Assembly (NCBI GenBank): GCA_963802205.1
Contig: CAWDHW010000031.1
Location: forward strand, 13,094 to 77,093
Length of the DNA: 64,000 nt
Source: DYRB01 sp963802205
GTDB lineage: Bacteria; Pseudomonadota; Gammaproteobacteria; Chromatiales; Chromatiaceae
Direction: 5' to 3'
The notes under the pieces are model-generated. The model was not told the DNA's origin and made no database searches. It saw only the letters and a program-made list of their open reading frames with translations. This document shows, in pieces, positions 18,961-28,300 of the stretch (its first letter is position 1; every line of letters starts with the position of its first letter). Position numbers and translations under genes: made by a program.

Positions 18961-19293
18961 ATGAACCGTCCACTCAGCTTTGTATCCCTGGCCCTGTGTG
19001 CCGGCCTGTGCGCCGCGGCCGATCCCCAGGAGGCTGCCTACCTCGCGGCACCTGATGCCCCCGATTCCAAGGTCGCCGGCGAGGCCGTCGAGCCGGAGAT
19101 CAACATCACCGAGGGCTCAGAGGGCTTGGTCTACGAGTACCGCGTCCGCGGCCGACTCTACATGGTCAGGGTCCAGCCCCAGATCGGGCCGCCCTACTAC
19201 CTGCTGGACACCAATGGTGACGGCATCCTGGACGTGCGTCGCGACGCCCCCGGCAACAACTTCGTCCAGCAGTGGGTGCTATTTAGCTGGTAA
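18961..19293 (+). CDS. DUF2782 family exported protein
   Basis: A 110-residue protein with an N-terminal signal peptide (MNRPLSFVSLALCAGLCAAA, cleavage near AAA-DP). The mature part reads EINITEGSEGLVYEYRVRGR and IGPPYYLLDTNGDGILDVR, which is characteristic of DUF2782. In related gammaproteobacteria this gene neighbours polA or helicase genes, and here it is divergent from rep. The function is unknown. The acidic DTNGDG loop may bind a divalent cation, which is only an inference. Confidence 0.8.
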   Translation: MNRPLSFVSLALCAGLCAAADPQEAAYLAAPDAPDSKVAGEAVEPEINITEGSEGLVYEYRVRGRLYMVRVQPQIGPPYYLLDTNGDGILDVRRDAPGNNFVQQWVLFSW

Positions 19294-19332
19294 GCGCCGA
19301 AGTGCCTAGGGTCGCATCGAGCGGCGACGGGA

Positions 19333-19692
19333 TCAGTGCCCGTCGCGATGCAGTGAGAGTGTGGGGCGGATGGACTGGGGGAAGGTGGGCGGCAGGTCCG
19401 AGACATGGGCCAGATCGGCGACCAACCCCGGCTGGGGTTTGACGAAGACCATGCCGATGCCGGTGGTCTCGTAGTGAACCACCCGGGCGCTGATCAGGCA
19501 GGGCTGGCCCTGAATCTCGAACTCGAGCTCCACCAGGGTTCCCACGGGCAAGGTCAGGGCATGGACCTCGACCCAGATCCCGGCAACGGAGAGGTTGCGC
19601 CCATAGGCGCTACAAAAACGCCGCCTGCCATAGCGGATCTGAACCTGGACCCCGATGGGGTGTCGCTCGCAACATCTGCGTTCTGGAAACAT
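19333..19692 (-). CDS. PilZ-domain protein
   Basis: A 119-residue single-domain protein beginning MFPERRCCERHPIGVQVQIR. The RH-x2-G and later NLSVAGIWVEV stretch matches the PilZ c-di-GMP-binding motifs (ERHP arginine and the D/N-x-S-x2-G loop, here NLSVAG). PilZ proteins usually respond to cyclic di-GMP. The first motif is weak, with RCCERHP in place of RxxxR, so binding should be tested. It converges on the DUF2782 gene and is divergent from the amidohydrolase gene. Confidence 0.75.
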   Translation of the reverse strand: MFPERRCCERHPIGVQVQIRYGRRRFCSAYGRNLSVAGIWVEVHALTLPVGTLVELEFEIQGQPCLISARVVHYETTGIGMVFVKPQPGLVADLAHVSDLPPTFPQSIRPTLSLHRDGH

Positions 19693-19768
19693 CTCTGTCC
19701 TCTTGTCACGGTTTTTATCGTTGCCTTGGTATCTTAGCGCCCTTTTTTGACGCTTTGGCGGAGTTTAT

Positions 19769-20572
19769 GTGACAAACTCGTTACAAAGCAATGGCAAGCC
19801 CCGCCCCAGGCCCCTCTTTGACGCCCACTTGCACGTCATAGACCAGCGCTTCCCCCTCAGGTCCAACCAGGGCTACCTGCCGCCGCCCTTCACCGTCGCG
19901 GACTATCTGGCCATCGCACGTCCCCTCGGGGTGCTGGGCGGGGCCCTGGTCTCTGGCTCCTTTCAGGGGTTCGACCAGTGCTATCTGGCCGATGCACTGC
20001 CGCGCCTTGGCCCTGGCTTCGTCGGGGTGGCACAGCTTCCGTTGGATACCTCGGTCGCCGAGATCCGCCGCCTTGACGCCCTCGGGGTCCGGGCGCTGCG
20101 GTTCAACCTGCATCGCGGGGTTCAGTCGGACTGGAGCGGGATGCAGGCCCTCGCCAGGTCCGCCCACGCCGAGGCGGGCTGGCATTGCGAGCTGTATCTG
20201 GATGCCGCCGGGATTCCGGGCCTGGGACCTTGGCTGGCGGGGCTTCCCGCACTGTGCATCGACCACCTGGGCCTGACCCGGGCCGGGCTTCCGCATCTGC
20301 TACGGTTGCTGGAGGCCGGGGCCTGGGTCAAGGCGAGCGGCTTCTCCCGCCTCGACTTCCCGCCGCAGGAGGCCCTGGTCGCCCTGTGCCGGGCGAGCCC
20401 GGGACGGGTGGTTTTTGGCAGCGACCTCCCGGGGACCCGGGCCCCGCGTCCCTTCGATCCCGCTGACCTGGACCTCATCGCCGCGGCGCTCGGTGACGAG
20501 GACCTCTGCCGGGCCGTACTCTGGACCAACGCCCAGGCCCTCTATCGTCTGGCGCCGCGGGGGTTCGCCTGA
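19769..20572 (+). CDS. Amidohydrolase-family (TIM-barrel) metal-dependent hydrolase
   Basis: A 267-residue protein starting at GTG 19769. LFDAHLHVID near residue 17 supplies the HxH metal ligands of the amidohydrolase superfamily. ALRFNLHRG, CIDHLGL and VVFGSDLPGTRAPRPFD supply the later strand-end residues, including the active-site aspartate. The pattern resembles the 2-pyrone-4,6-dicarboxylate lactonase-like (COG3618) branch. The substrate cannot be assigned. No signal peptide is seen. The neighbours give no pathway. Confidence 0.8.
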   Translation: MTNSLQSNGKPRPRPLFDAHLHVIDQRFPLRSNQGYLPPPFTVADYLAIARPLGVLGGALVSGSFQGFDQCYLADALPRLGPGFVGVAQLPLDTSVAEIRRLDALGVRALRFNLHRGVQSDWSGMQALARSAHAEAGWHCELYLDAAGIPGLGPWLAGLPALCIDHLGLTRAGLPHLLRLLEAGAWVKASGFSRLDFPPQEALVALCRASPGRVVFGSDLPGTRAPRPFDPADLDLIAAALGDEDLCRAVLWTNAQALYRLAPRGFA

Positions 20573-20697
20573 GGCCGCAGTTGGCAGGGAGTGACCCTGG
20601 TCGTTACTCTCCCGTCCATCTGCGGCGTCCATCTGTGGCCGATCTGCCCGTTCCAGGATCGAACCACCGGCGGCTATCGCCTGCAGGCCGCCGAACC

Positions 20698-22662
20698 CTA
20701 GCCGCGCCGCCCGTAGCGCTTGAGCCAGGCGAGGATGCCCGGCTCCGCCTCCCACACATCGCGCATGGCCTCGCGGTAGAGCCAGGCCTGGTCCTCGCCG
20801 CCGGGGGCCAGGCCGAGGGCCTCCGCCTGGTGGCCCCAAGGGGCCTCCGGGGGCGGCTGCTTGACTCGCTTGCGGGTCAGGTAGTGGGGGATGCGCGGCA
20901 GATTCCTGACCGCCTCGTGCAGGGCGCGCCTGGCCTGGACCTGGTCACCCAGGCGATACAGGGCGAGCACCTCGCCATAGGCCAGGTCCGCGAGAATATC
21001 GCCGGGAAAACTCTGTGCAAGCTCCAGGGCGCGGAGGTCCTCGCCGCTGCGCAGCAGGTGGTTCATCAGCTCGGCGCGTACCCCGTGGTTGTCCTGGGGG
21101 TTGAGGGCGAGGAGGCGCTCCAGCACGGCCGCGGCCATGTCCCCATCCCCGGCCTGGGCGTGCCACAGGTAGAGCCGGAACAGCAGGCGCAGGGCTGGTC
21201 GATTGCGCTCCGCCGACCAGGGGATGTGCTGGCCGCCCCCCGGGGGCAAGACCAGTTCGAGGATGGCTGCGGCGCGAATGAGCAGCGGCAGCAGCAGCAC
21301 CCTTGCCATCCAGGGCAGGCTGCTCTCGGGATGGGCGTAGAGTGCCGTGGCCAGGTCGTCGAGCACGTCCAGGCTGTCCGCCGCCTGTGGGTTCTGGGCC
21401 AGGAAGCGCAGCCAGCCCTCACCCACCCAGGGGTCGCCATCGTCCATCAGTGCAAGCTGGGTGGAGTAGGGCTTGATGGCCGGGTAGATCTGGTGCCAGC
21501 GCTGTTCGAGCTGACGCACCGCACGCGGTGGGCGCAGGCGCCAGGACGCGCCAGTATAGGTGCCGGGACGGCGCAGGACGCCAAATTCGCCGTCGGGGAA
21601 GAGCGATAGCTGCCCCGGCAGGGCTGCCGTCAGCGCCTCCTGGTAGGGCTCAAGCTCATAGGTCGGCAGGGGCCTGGCGTCCAGCGTTGCCACCCAGGCC
21701 CGCAACTGCACCAGGGGCGGGTCCATGCTCTCCGCCTGGCTCGCCACCAGGGCCGCCTGGGGGTCGGTGGCGGCGTCTGCCAGGAAGGTCATGAAGGGCT
21801 CGTTGCTAAATCCCACACGTTCGAGCTTGCGCCGCCAGAAGTGGGCCCGCAGGGCGGCGATGGCGTCCTTGCGCTCGGCGGCCAATAGGGTCACCTCCAA
21901 CAGGGCGGTGCGGGGGGACTCGGGGGCATTGCGCTGGGCCTGGGCGAAGGCTCCCTGGGCTTGCGCGAAGTCGCCCTCGTCGATGCACTGGGTGCAGCGC
22001 TGCCGCCAGGCCGCAGCCCGCAGATCCCGCGGGCCGTCCTCGCCGATGCGGGTGAGGAAGGCGCGCCCCTTGCGCCAGTGGCCGAGTCGGTCGTAGGCAT
22101 CGCACAGGGCCTCGAGGGCGGCATCGAAGCGTCCGTCGAGGCCGCTGAGGTCGGCAAACAGGGGTTCCAGCAAGGCCACCGCCCGGCCGGGATGGTCCTC
22201 GTCCAGCCAGCGGTCGGCGATCTTCGCCAGCAGGTAGGTGGGTACGGCCCCACTGGCCAGGGCGGCGCGCAACCCGGATTCGGGGAGTTCCTCCAGCAGT
22301 AGCTCCCAGAGCAGGTCCGACGGCAGTTCCGGGACATCCGCCAGGGCACCGCAGCAGGACCAATAGGGTGCGCCGGAACCGCAGGCGCACGGGGCGTCCG
22401 GGTCAGGCGGCGGCAAGGGCAGGGGCTGGAAGCCGTGGTCCGGCAGGGGTGTGGCGTTCCAGATGGCCTGGCCCAGCAAGGTGGCTACGTGGGCCTCCTC
22501 CTCGGGGGACAGATCCGACTCTGCCAGGTCCAGGAGCCTGGGGAGCTGCTCTCGGGCCCAGGCCAGGAAGCGGTCGGGGTCCTGGTGCTGGAGGATCTCG
22601 CGCAGGGCCAGGACAATGGCCTCCTCCATGCGTTGTGCGTCGGCGATTTCGCGATGGGACAT
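20698..22662 (-). CDS. SEC-C-motif, TPR-like repeat protein
   Basis: A long cytosolic protein of about 654 residues starting MSHREIADAQRMEEA. Near residue 92 it has the SEC-C zinc motif CACGSGAPYWSCC (C-x-C-x8-C-C), the same metal-binding motif as at the SecA C-terminus. The rest is dominated by helical hairpins rich in Ala, Leu and Arg (for example RGDFAQAQGAFAQAQ-type repeats), as in TPR proteins. I chose ATG 22662, preceded by GGAAG, over an upstream GTG at 22686. The function is unknown. SEC-C proteins occur in conflict and chaperone contexts. Its 5' flank carries a 54-base sequence repeated in front of the STAND gene at 25243. Confidence 0.7.
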   Translation of the reverse strand: MSHREIADAQRMEEAIVLALREILQHQDPDRFLAWAREQLPRLLDLAESDLSPEEEAHVATLLGQAIWNATPLPDHGFQPLPLPPPDPDAPCACGSGAPYWSCCGALADVPELPSDLLWELLLEELPESGLRAALASGAVPTYLLAKIADRWLDEDHPGRAVALLEPLFADLSGLDGRFDAALEALCDAYDRLGHWRKGRAFLTRIGEDGPRDLRAAAWRQRCTQCIDEGDFAQAQGAFAQAQRNAPESPRTALLEVTLLAAERKDAIAALRAHFWRRKLERVGFSNEPFMTFLADAATDPQAALVASQAESMDPPLVQLRAWVATLDARPLPTYELEPYQEALTAALPGQLSLFPDGEFGVLRRPGTYTGASWRLRPPRAVRQLEQRWHQIYPAIKPYSTQLALMDDGDPWVGEGWLRFLAQNPQAADSLDVLDDLATALYAHPESSLPWMARVLLLPLLIRAAAILELVLPPGGGQHIPWSAERNRPALRLLFRLYLWHAQAGDGDMAAAVLERLLALNPQDNHGVRAELMNHLLRSGEDLRALELAQSFPGDILADLAYGEVLALYRLGDQVQARRALHEAVRNLPRIPHYLTRKRVKQPPPEAPWGHQAEALGLAPGGEDQAWLYREAMRDVWEAEPGILAWLKRYGRRG

Positions 22663-22701
22663 GGCCGCAGCTTCCGCAATGAGCACGTCCGCAGGGGACG
22701 G

Positions 22702-22755
22702 CGTGGATGGGATTCTACCCTTGGCACGGGGGCGGATGTCGATAGGTGCAGGCCC
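22702..22755. repeat. Copy A of a ~54-base dispersed repeat
   Basis: Starts CGTGGATGGGATTCTACCCT and continues through GATGTCGATAGG to GGCCC. A near-identical copy is at 25243-25297 in the same orientation. Copy A lies just upstream of the SEC-C/TPR gene (read leftward) and of the XRE remnant (read rightward). Confidence 0.75.
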
Positions 22756-22833
22756 TTGCGCCGACTCCTTGGCCCTCTATCACCGCAGTCGGTGGGCGAG
22801 ACGAAGACCGGCCGGACGGCAGGGGTTACGGCG

Positions 22834-23030
22834 GTGCCTGTGTCCCTGGTGACGGTGGTGCACAACGCCGCAGGGCTCTCGCGGGCGCAGTTCGCGGCCG
22901 TATTGGGGGTGTCGCGGCGAACCTTGCGGGCTGGGAGCAGGGCCGACGGCAGCCGAGCGGCACGGCTAAGACCCTGGTGCGGGTCGCCGAACGTCACCCT
23001 GAGGTACTGCGCGAGTTGCCGGCAGGGTAG
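22834..23030 (+). pseudogene. XRE/HTH antitoxin-like remnant (NadS type)
   Basis: Two frames join to give GLSRAQFAAVLGVSRRTL followed by AGWEQGRRQPSGTAKTLVRV and AERHPEVLREL. This is the C-terminal DNA-binding half of NadS/HigA-like antitoxins. A one-base loss at about 22924 separates the two frames. No partner toxin gene is seen next to it, so it is probably an orphan relic. The N-terminal start cannot be fixed; GTG 22834 is one option. Confidence 0.65.
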
Positions 23031-23198
23031 CAACTTGGCACATTCCTCCGGAGCGGATTCCACCCTATGGGACCCTTCGTATCGTTAACCAAGATGTTGG
23101 CCCACCGGATCAAGGACGGTCGCGGGGAAGGCGCCGCCAATTTGACAGCAAGGAACGTATTCGAGCCTGGCCCCTCACCCTACGGGATGCCTGGCCAC

Positions 23199-23642
23199 CT
23201 ATTCCGAGGGCGACGGCAACCACACCGGATCAAGGATCGTATCGATGGTCCAGGGACAGGATTCGGGAAAATCGCCCAAGCCGGTTTCTTCCGATGCCTT
23301 GACGACGGCATCCGACCAGACTCCAGACCACCAATCCGCGTCGCTCAATTCCGCTTTTAGGCTGGGCGTCTTCTTGATGCAGATCGCGGTCGCATTGCGC
23401 TGCTCTTTAATAGTCCGCTGCCAACTGCTGCCTTGCCGCTCCGGCTGGTACTGAAACTTCAGCAGGTGCGCCAAGAGTATGGCCATCCGACTCGCCAGCT
23501 CGCGCTTCTCGCTCTTACCCACGTCCTCGATTTCCTCGGCAATGTGCTCGATGTCCAGTTGGGAAAACAGCCCGGCGCGCAGATACCGCGCCTGCTCGTT
23601 CGCCCAGGCAACGATGTCACCGTCGTAAGTACTGGTTGCCAT
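23199..23642 (-). CDS. DUF29 domain protein
   Basis: A 147-residue protein. The phrase YDGDIVAWANEQARYLRAG followed by LDIEHIAEEIEDVGKSEKRE and LLAHLLKFQYQPE is the standard DUF29 layout (helical, about 140-150 residues). DUF29 genes occur in many copies in Chromatiales and cyanobacteria and their function is unknown. It is intact. Its neighbours are relics (the XRE remnant and a RAYT remnant), so it lies in an accessory zone. Confidence 0.85.
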   Translation of the reverse strand: MATSTYDGDIVAWANEQARYLRAGLFSQLDIEHIAEEIEDVGKSEKRELASRMAILLAHLLKFQYQPERQGSSWQRTIKEQRNATAICIKKTPSLKAELSDADWWSGVWSDAVVKASEETGLGDFPESCPWTIDTILDPVWLPSPSE

Positions 23643-23821
23643 ATTCGCCTCGTCTAATCAGTGCGGTACCGATTCTCTTGTCAGCCGCGATAGGCTCCTT
23701 CTTTGCCCAAAACAGAATCCGGGCCCTCGCCGCAGGGACGTCGGTTACCCGGCCAAAGCGGAAACAGGCCAGGGCTTCCTGCCACAGTGCGGCCACCGCT
23801 CCCCTCCAGCATCCCCCCAGC

Positions 23822-24155
23822 ATGCCCCGACACGCCCGCATCGTCGCCGCTGGCTTCCCGATACCCACGATTCTACGCGGGATCGACCGGGCTGCGATTT
23901 TCTTTGCCGAGACCGGCCCGCGTCTGTCCCTCGCCACCCTACCGGAGCTCGCTGCTGCCCGGGCCGGTGGGCGTGCATGCCTCGGTGCCGGTGACCAACC
24001 AGGTCCACCTGCGGATGACGGCCGGCACCGAGCGCGGCGTGTCGCGCTTGATACGTGAGGGGCTCGACCAACGCTATTTACAGCACGTCAACCGCGCCTC
24101 CTGGCGAAGTGGAATGTTCTTCGAGAGAAGGCAGGATCTTCCGTCGGATCTGTAG
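23822..24155 (+). pseudogene. Remnant of a REP-associated tyrosine transposase (RAYT / IS200-like)
   Basis: The first frame reads MPRHARIVAAGFPIPTILRG and AIFFAETGPRLSLATLPELA. Another frame continues GVHASVPVTNQVHLRMTAGT and ERGVSRLIREGLDQRYLQHV, then NRASWRSGMFFERRQ. This is the Y1-transposase (RAYT) pattern, but the HUH motif has decayed to NQVHL (usual NHVHL), and the frame shifts at least once. Copies of a GGCACAAGTCAAGACC repeat lie downstream at 24253 and 25176-25217, as is common for elements moved by such transposases. Confidence 0.7.
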
Positions 24156-24252
24156 GTAGCCGGTAGAGCCCGACTGGGGTAAGCTGGCGTTACGACGAGG
24201 GTGTGGCTCTGGACTTCTGACCCCGTCCAGCTTTGTGCACCCCGTCCGCGCA

Positions 24253-24273
24253 GGCACAAGTCAAGACCTGACC
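24253..24273 (+). repeat. Single copy of the GGCACAAGTCAAGACC repeat
   Basis: Reads GGCACAAGTCAAGACCTGAC, the same word as in both arms of the hairpin at 25176-25217. It may be a REP-like end of the element once moved by the RAYT-type transposase at 23822-24155. Confidence 0.6.
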
Positions 24274-24951
24274 CTGAGCTTTTCGACTTCTCCGCCTGAG
24301 CTTTTGCCCTAGAGCTTTCTCGCGCCAGGGCCAGGGTCTAACGGCGTGAGCGTGGTTGCTGATGGTAGGGCGATATCTTACGTTCGAATGCCGCGTACAT
24401 CCGACCTGACCAAAGTGGAGAGCGAACATGCCGCGACTGCAACTGGCAATAAAGCGTTTGGGATCGTCAGATCGATGCCAGCGGCGAGGAGTAGCGAATG
24501 TGTCGCAGTGACGCAGGTTGGGTCGCGAGCGGCCCATCACTGTGCCAAGACGAGATCGCATTCTCAAGGTAGCGCCGGCGGGCGAGGGACGAGATTTGGC
24601 TCGTAGCCGGCGACCGCAAGGTGCGGATGCCAAAAGAATACGTCATGACGGATTTTTGATGCCCGACGGTATTGGCTTGATAAGGGGCTTCGCTTGCAAT
24701 CGATCTGTTGACACGTTGCGGCTGACGTCGAACGTCATCGTCAATGTAAATAGGTTGGCTGCAGACGGCGTCGTGGAGCCTATATTGCGAATAGGCGATT
24801 CCACGCGTCCGGCTCACGCATGGTTAGCTCGACCTCGCTGGCTGCGGCATCAGATGTGGACGTTCAAGACCGACTGAAGTTGATCGCCGTGACAGAGCCG
24901 AGCGGCATTGGCTGTCGGGAGCACGATCGAGAATACTTTGATCAAGGATCA

Positions 24952-25130
24952 TCAGAGTGCCAGTGCCTCCAGGTGCTGAGAGGGGTCTAGGCTCGCCTGT
25001 AGAACGCTGTCGATCACGACCGCGTCGACCAGGGAACTGCCGATCAGTCCGCCGGCCTCCAGCCCCAGGTCCACTGGTAGCCAGACGCAGGCCGGATCTT
25101 TGCAGCTCGCCCGGGTGACCGTGCTATGCA
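24952..25130 (-). pseudogene. Coding-like remnant, unidentified
   Basis: Read on the minus strand this gives an open stretch with the periodicity of real coding sequence: CKDPACVWLPVDLGLEAGGL, then IGSSLVDAVVIDSVLQASLD, ending QHLEALAL and a stop at 24952-24954. The 5' end is not found. I do not recognise the family. Confidence 0.3.
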
Positions 25131-25175
25131 ATCCGCTGGGTCGATCTCAGGCGAAGTGGCCGCCAGCAGAACTCA

Positions 25176-25217
25176 GGGGTCAGGTCTTGACTTGTGCCAC
25201 AGGCACAAGTCAAGACC
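25176..25217. repeat. Perfect 16-bp inverted repeat (hairpin), REP-like
   Basis: GGTCTTGACTTGTGCC at 25183-25198 faces GGCACAAGTCAAGACC at 25202-25217 with a 3-base loop (ACA). The left arm is preceded by GGGGTCA. The same word occurs singly at 24253. No T-run follows, so it is not a standard intrinsic terminator. Confidence 0.8.
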
Positions 25218-25242
25218 CGAGAGCCATCTAGCCGACCCCGTC

Positions 25243-25297
25243 CGTGGATGGGATTCTACCCTTGGGGGCGGGGGCTGATGTCGATAGGCAGGCGCCC
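25243..25297. repeat. Copy B of the ~54-base dispersed repeat
   Basis: CGTGGATGGGATTCTACCCT, then TTGGGGGCGGGGGCTGATG and TCGATAGG. It matches 22702-22755 with few differences. It ends 78 bases before the start of the DUF4062-STAND-WD40 gene, so it may be part of that gene's upstream control region. Confidence 0.75.
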
Positions 25298-25375
25298 GCA
25301 CCATCGGGCGGCATTGCACCCAATTCCCGCGTTATAGTGCCCACCTCGCCCCCGTCCAGCCAGACCTTACTCGCC

Positions 25376-28300
25376 ATGTCCGACGCCAAGGTCCGCATCT
25401 TCGTCTCGTCCCCCTCCGACGTGGATCACGAACGCGCCCTGCTCAAGGAGGTCTGCGGGCGGCTGCGGGAGGAGTACCTGTCCTACTTCGAGGTCCAGGC
25501 CATCCTTTGGGAGGAGGAGGCCCTCACCGCCGACCGCAACTTCCAGGACGGCATTCTGCGCCCGGCGGACTGCGAGATCGTCGTGGTGGTCCTGTGGACG
25601 CGCTTGGGTACTCCGCTCCCCGACGAGCCCTATGGCGGAATGACCGGGACCGAGTGGGAGTTCGTCAATGCGGTGGAGGCATCGTCCGCGCACGGACACC
25701 CGGAGGTCCTGGTCTACAAGAAGACCACCCCGCGGCTGGTGGACATCACCAACGCCGAGGCGACCCGCGAGGCCCTGGAGGACCGCCGCCGCCTGGAGGA
25801 GTTCTTCCGCGCCAACTTCTTCAACCCCGACGAGTCCTTCCGCCGCGCCTTCCGCACCTTCGATAGCGACGCCGGCTTCCGCGGCCTGATGGAGGGGCAG
25901 TTGCGCAAACTCCTCAACCGGCGCATCTCCGCCGAGAAGCGTGCGGCGGCGGGGGCGGCCGAGTGGCGCGGCAGCCCCTACCGCCCAGACGGGCCTTACG
26001 CTCAGACCGACGCCCGCATCTTCACCGGGCGCGAGGCGGAGACCCGCGACCTCCTTGCCCGCCTCCCGGGGCGATCCTTCCTGCTCATCAGCGGGGCGAG
26101 CGGTTGCGGCAAGACCTCACTGATTCGCGCCGGGTTGCTCGCGCGCCTGGAACGCCCCTTCGTGCTCGAAGGGGTTGCCGGGTGCCGCATCGCCCTGGTG
26201 GACCCCAGCCCAGGCGCGAATCCGACGACCGATCCGCTGGCCGCCCTCGCCGCGGGCCTCTGCACCCCCCAGGCACTGGGTCCGACCCTGGCCGGTTTCG
26301 GGCTGACGCCGGCCGGGCTCACCCACCTCCTCGCCCGCGACCCGCGAGGCCGCTGCGGCTCAGGTTGGGGCGGCCCTCAATGCCCTGGCCCGAGATCAGA
26401 AGGGCTACACCGGGGTGGCCGAGGGGGACTTGCGTCTGGCCGTGGTCCTGGACCCCCTGGATGCCCTGCTCACCACAGGCCCCGAGGCCTGCGCTGGTCT
26501 GGTCGCCGCCGCTGCCGCCCTGGCCGCCGGGGGGCGAACCTGGGTCATCGGCGTGGTGGGGACCGCCCGGCTGGGCCATCTGGCCCCCCTCTTGCCCCTT
26601 CTGGCGTTGTCGGATGGGCTGGGGTCGCCAGGACTCGACCCGGACACCTGGTACCACCTGGAGGCCCCGGCCCCGGGGCGGGTGCGCCAGGTGGTGGAGA
26701 TCCCGGCGGGGGTGGCCGGGGTTGAGGTCGAGGGCCACGCTCCCGGGGACCGCCGCAGCCTGGTGGATCTGTTGGAGGCGGAGGCCGGGACCCTGCGCCA
26801 CTGGCCGCCTCTGGTGGAGGCGGCCCTGGACCTGGCCTACCGTAGCGCCGCCGAGCGGGCCCGGACTCAGCCGCACGGCCCCAGAGGCGCGACCCTGACC
26901 CGGGCCGACTACCAGGCCGTGGGCGGTATCGCCGGGGTCGCGCTCGCAAGGGCCGAGGCGGTCTGGGCAGGGCTCGACGCCGGGGTGCGCTCGGCCCTGC
27001 CCGTGCTCTGCCGGGCCCTCGTCAGCCTGGACGGGGCCCGCCCAGCCCTGCGCTCCGGGGACCTCCGGGTGCTGGAGGCGGACCCCGCCTGCCGCGCCCT
27101 GGTCGCGGCCCTGGTGGAGGTACGCCTGGTGGCCGTGGACGCCGAGCGCGATCCCCTGACCCGCAGCCCCTGCCCACAAGCCGACTACAGCCTGCTGGGG
27201 GAGGTGCGCGAGACCCTGCGCCAGACCTGGGCTGAGTGGCGCGCCAGGCTGAGGCCGAAGCGGGCGGCCGCGGCGCTGACGGCAGAACTGGCGGAAGACT
27301 CGACCGCTGCGGCGGCCGCGTCCGCAACAAGCCAGAGCGGGCCGGGTGCCGAGCCGGGGCCGGTCGTCCCGGACGATTTGACCGATTGGGCCGCCTGGCG
27401 CGCCGGGGCCAGCTTTACCCACCCAGTCCTACTCACCGGCTGGCCTCCGGTCCGCGACTGGCTGGCTCGGTCCGACAACCGCCAGACCCTGCAACTGCGC
27501 CATCAGATCGGGCGTCGCGCCCAGCTCTGGCGGCGCACCGACTGCAACCGGGAATACCTCCTCGGCGCCGCCGGTTATCCCGCCGCCAAGGCCCTGGCCG
27601 GGACCCTGGCCGGAGAGATCGAGCCCCTGGAGGCCGACTACCTGGCCCAGTCCGCCCTCTATCTCGGCCTCCAGCACCGGCGCAGTCAGGCCCTGCGCGC
27701 CATCGGGGCGAGCTTGCTGGTGCTGCTGGCCCTGGCCACCTTGGCCGCTCTCTGGGCCCTGGATGCCTCCCGCTTTGCCCGGGTTCAGCTCCACCGCAGC
27801 GAACTGGCAGCCGCCGCCACCGATATTGCCAAGGGCAATTCCCCCAGGGCCCTGATGCGGGCCTTGGCGGCCGCCCCCGCCCTACCTCAGGAGGCCAGCA
27901 ATACCGTCAGCCGGATACTGACGGAAAACCGGCTCATCGCCATGGCCCAGGGCCCCCAGGACGCCGCCCCCGGGCCCGAGGGGCGGCCCATCTCGCCGGC
28001 GTTCCGCGACGACGGCGAACGCCTGATTACCGCCACACCAACGGAGGGTGTCTCCCTGTGGCGCCTGGACGAGGGGCGCTTCGAACTGGAGGGCCCCCTG
28101 GCCGACCCGGGGCTTGACCTGCGCATGCTGGCGTTCGTCGGCAAGGGGGATGCATCGCGGGTGCTGGCGGGGGGGCCGGGTGGGGTCTGGCTCCTACCCG
28201 CGGGCCCCGGGGCCGCCCCGGATTACCCCTGCGCTATGGACTTCGGTAGCGTGGTGGCCCTCGACCCCAACGGACGCCACGTCGCAGTTGCCCAAGCGCT

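Larger units (their letters stand above)
24156..25175. other. About 1 kb with no convincing gene
   Basis: No reading frame on either strand gives a recognisable protein through most of this stretch. It holds one copy of the GGCACAAGTCAAGACCTG repeat (24253-24273) and, at its right end, a coding-like remnant on the minus strand, listed separately. Base composition is lower in GC than the flanks (for example 24640-24800), which fits old inserted DNA. Confidence 0.5.
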
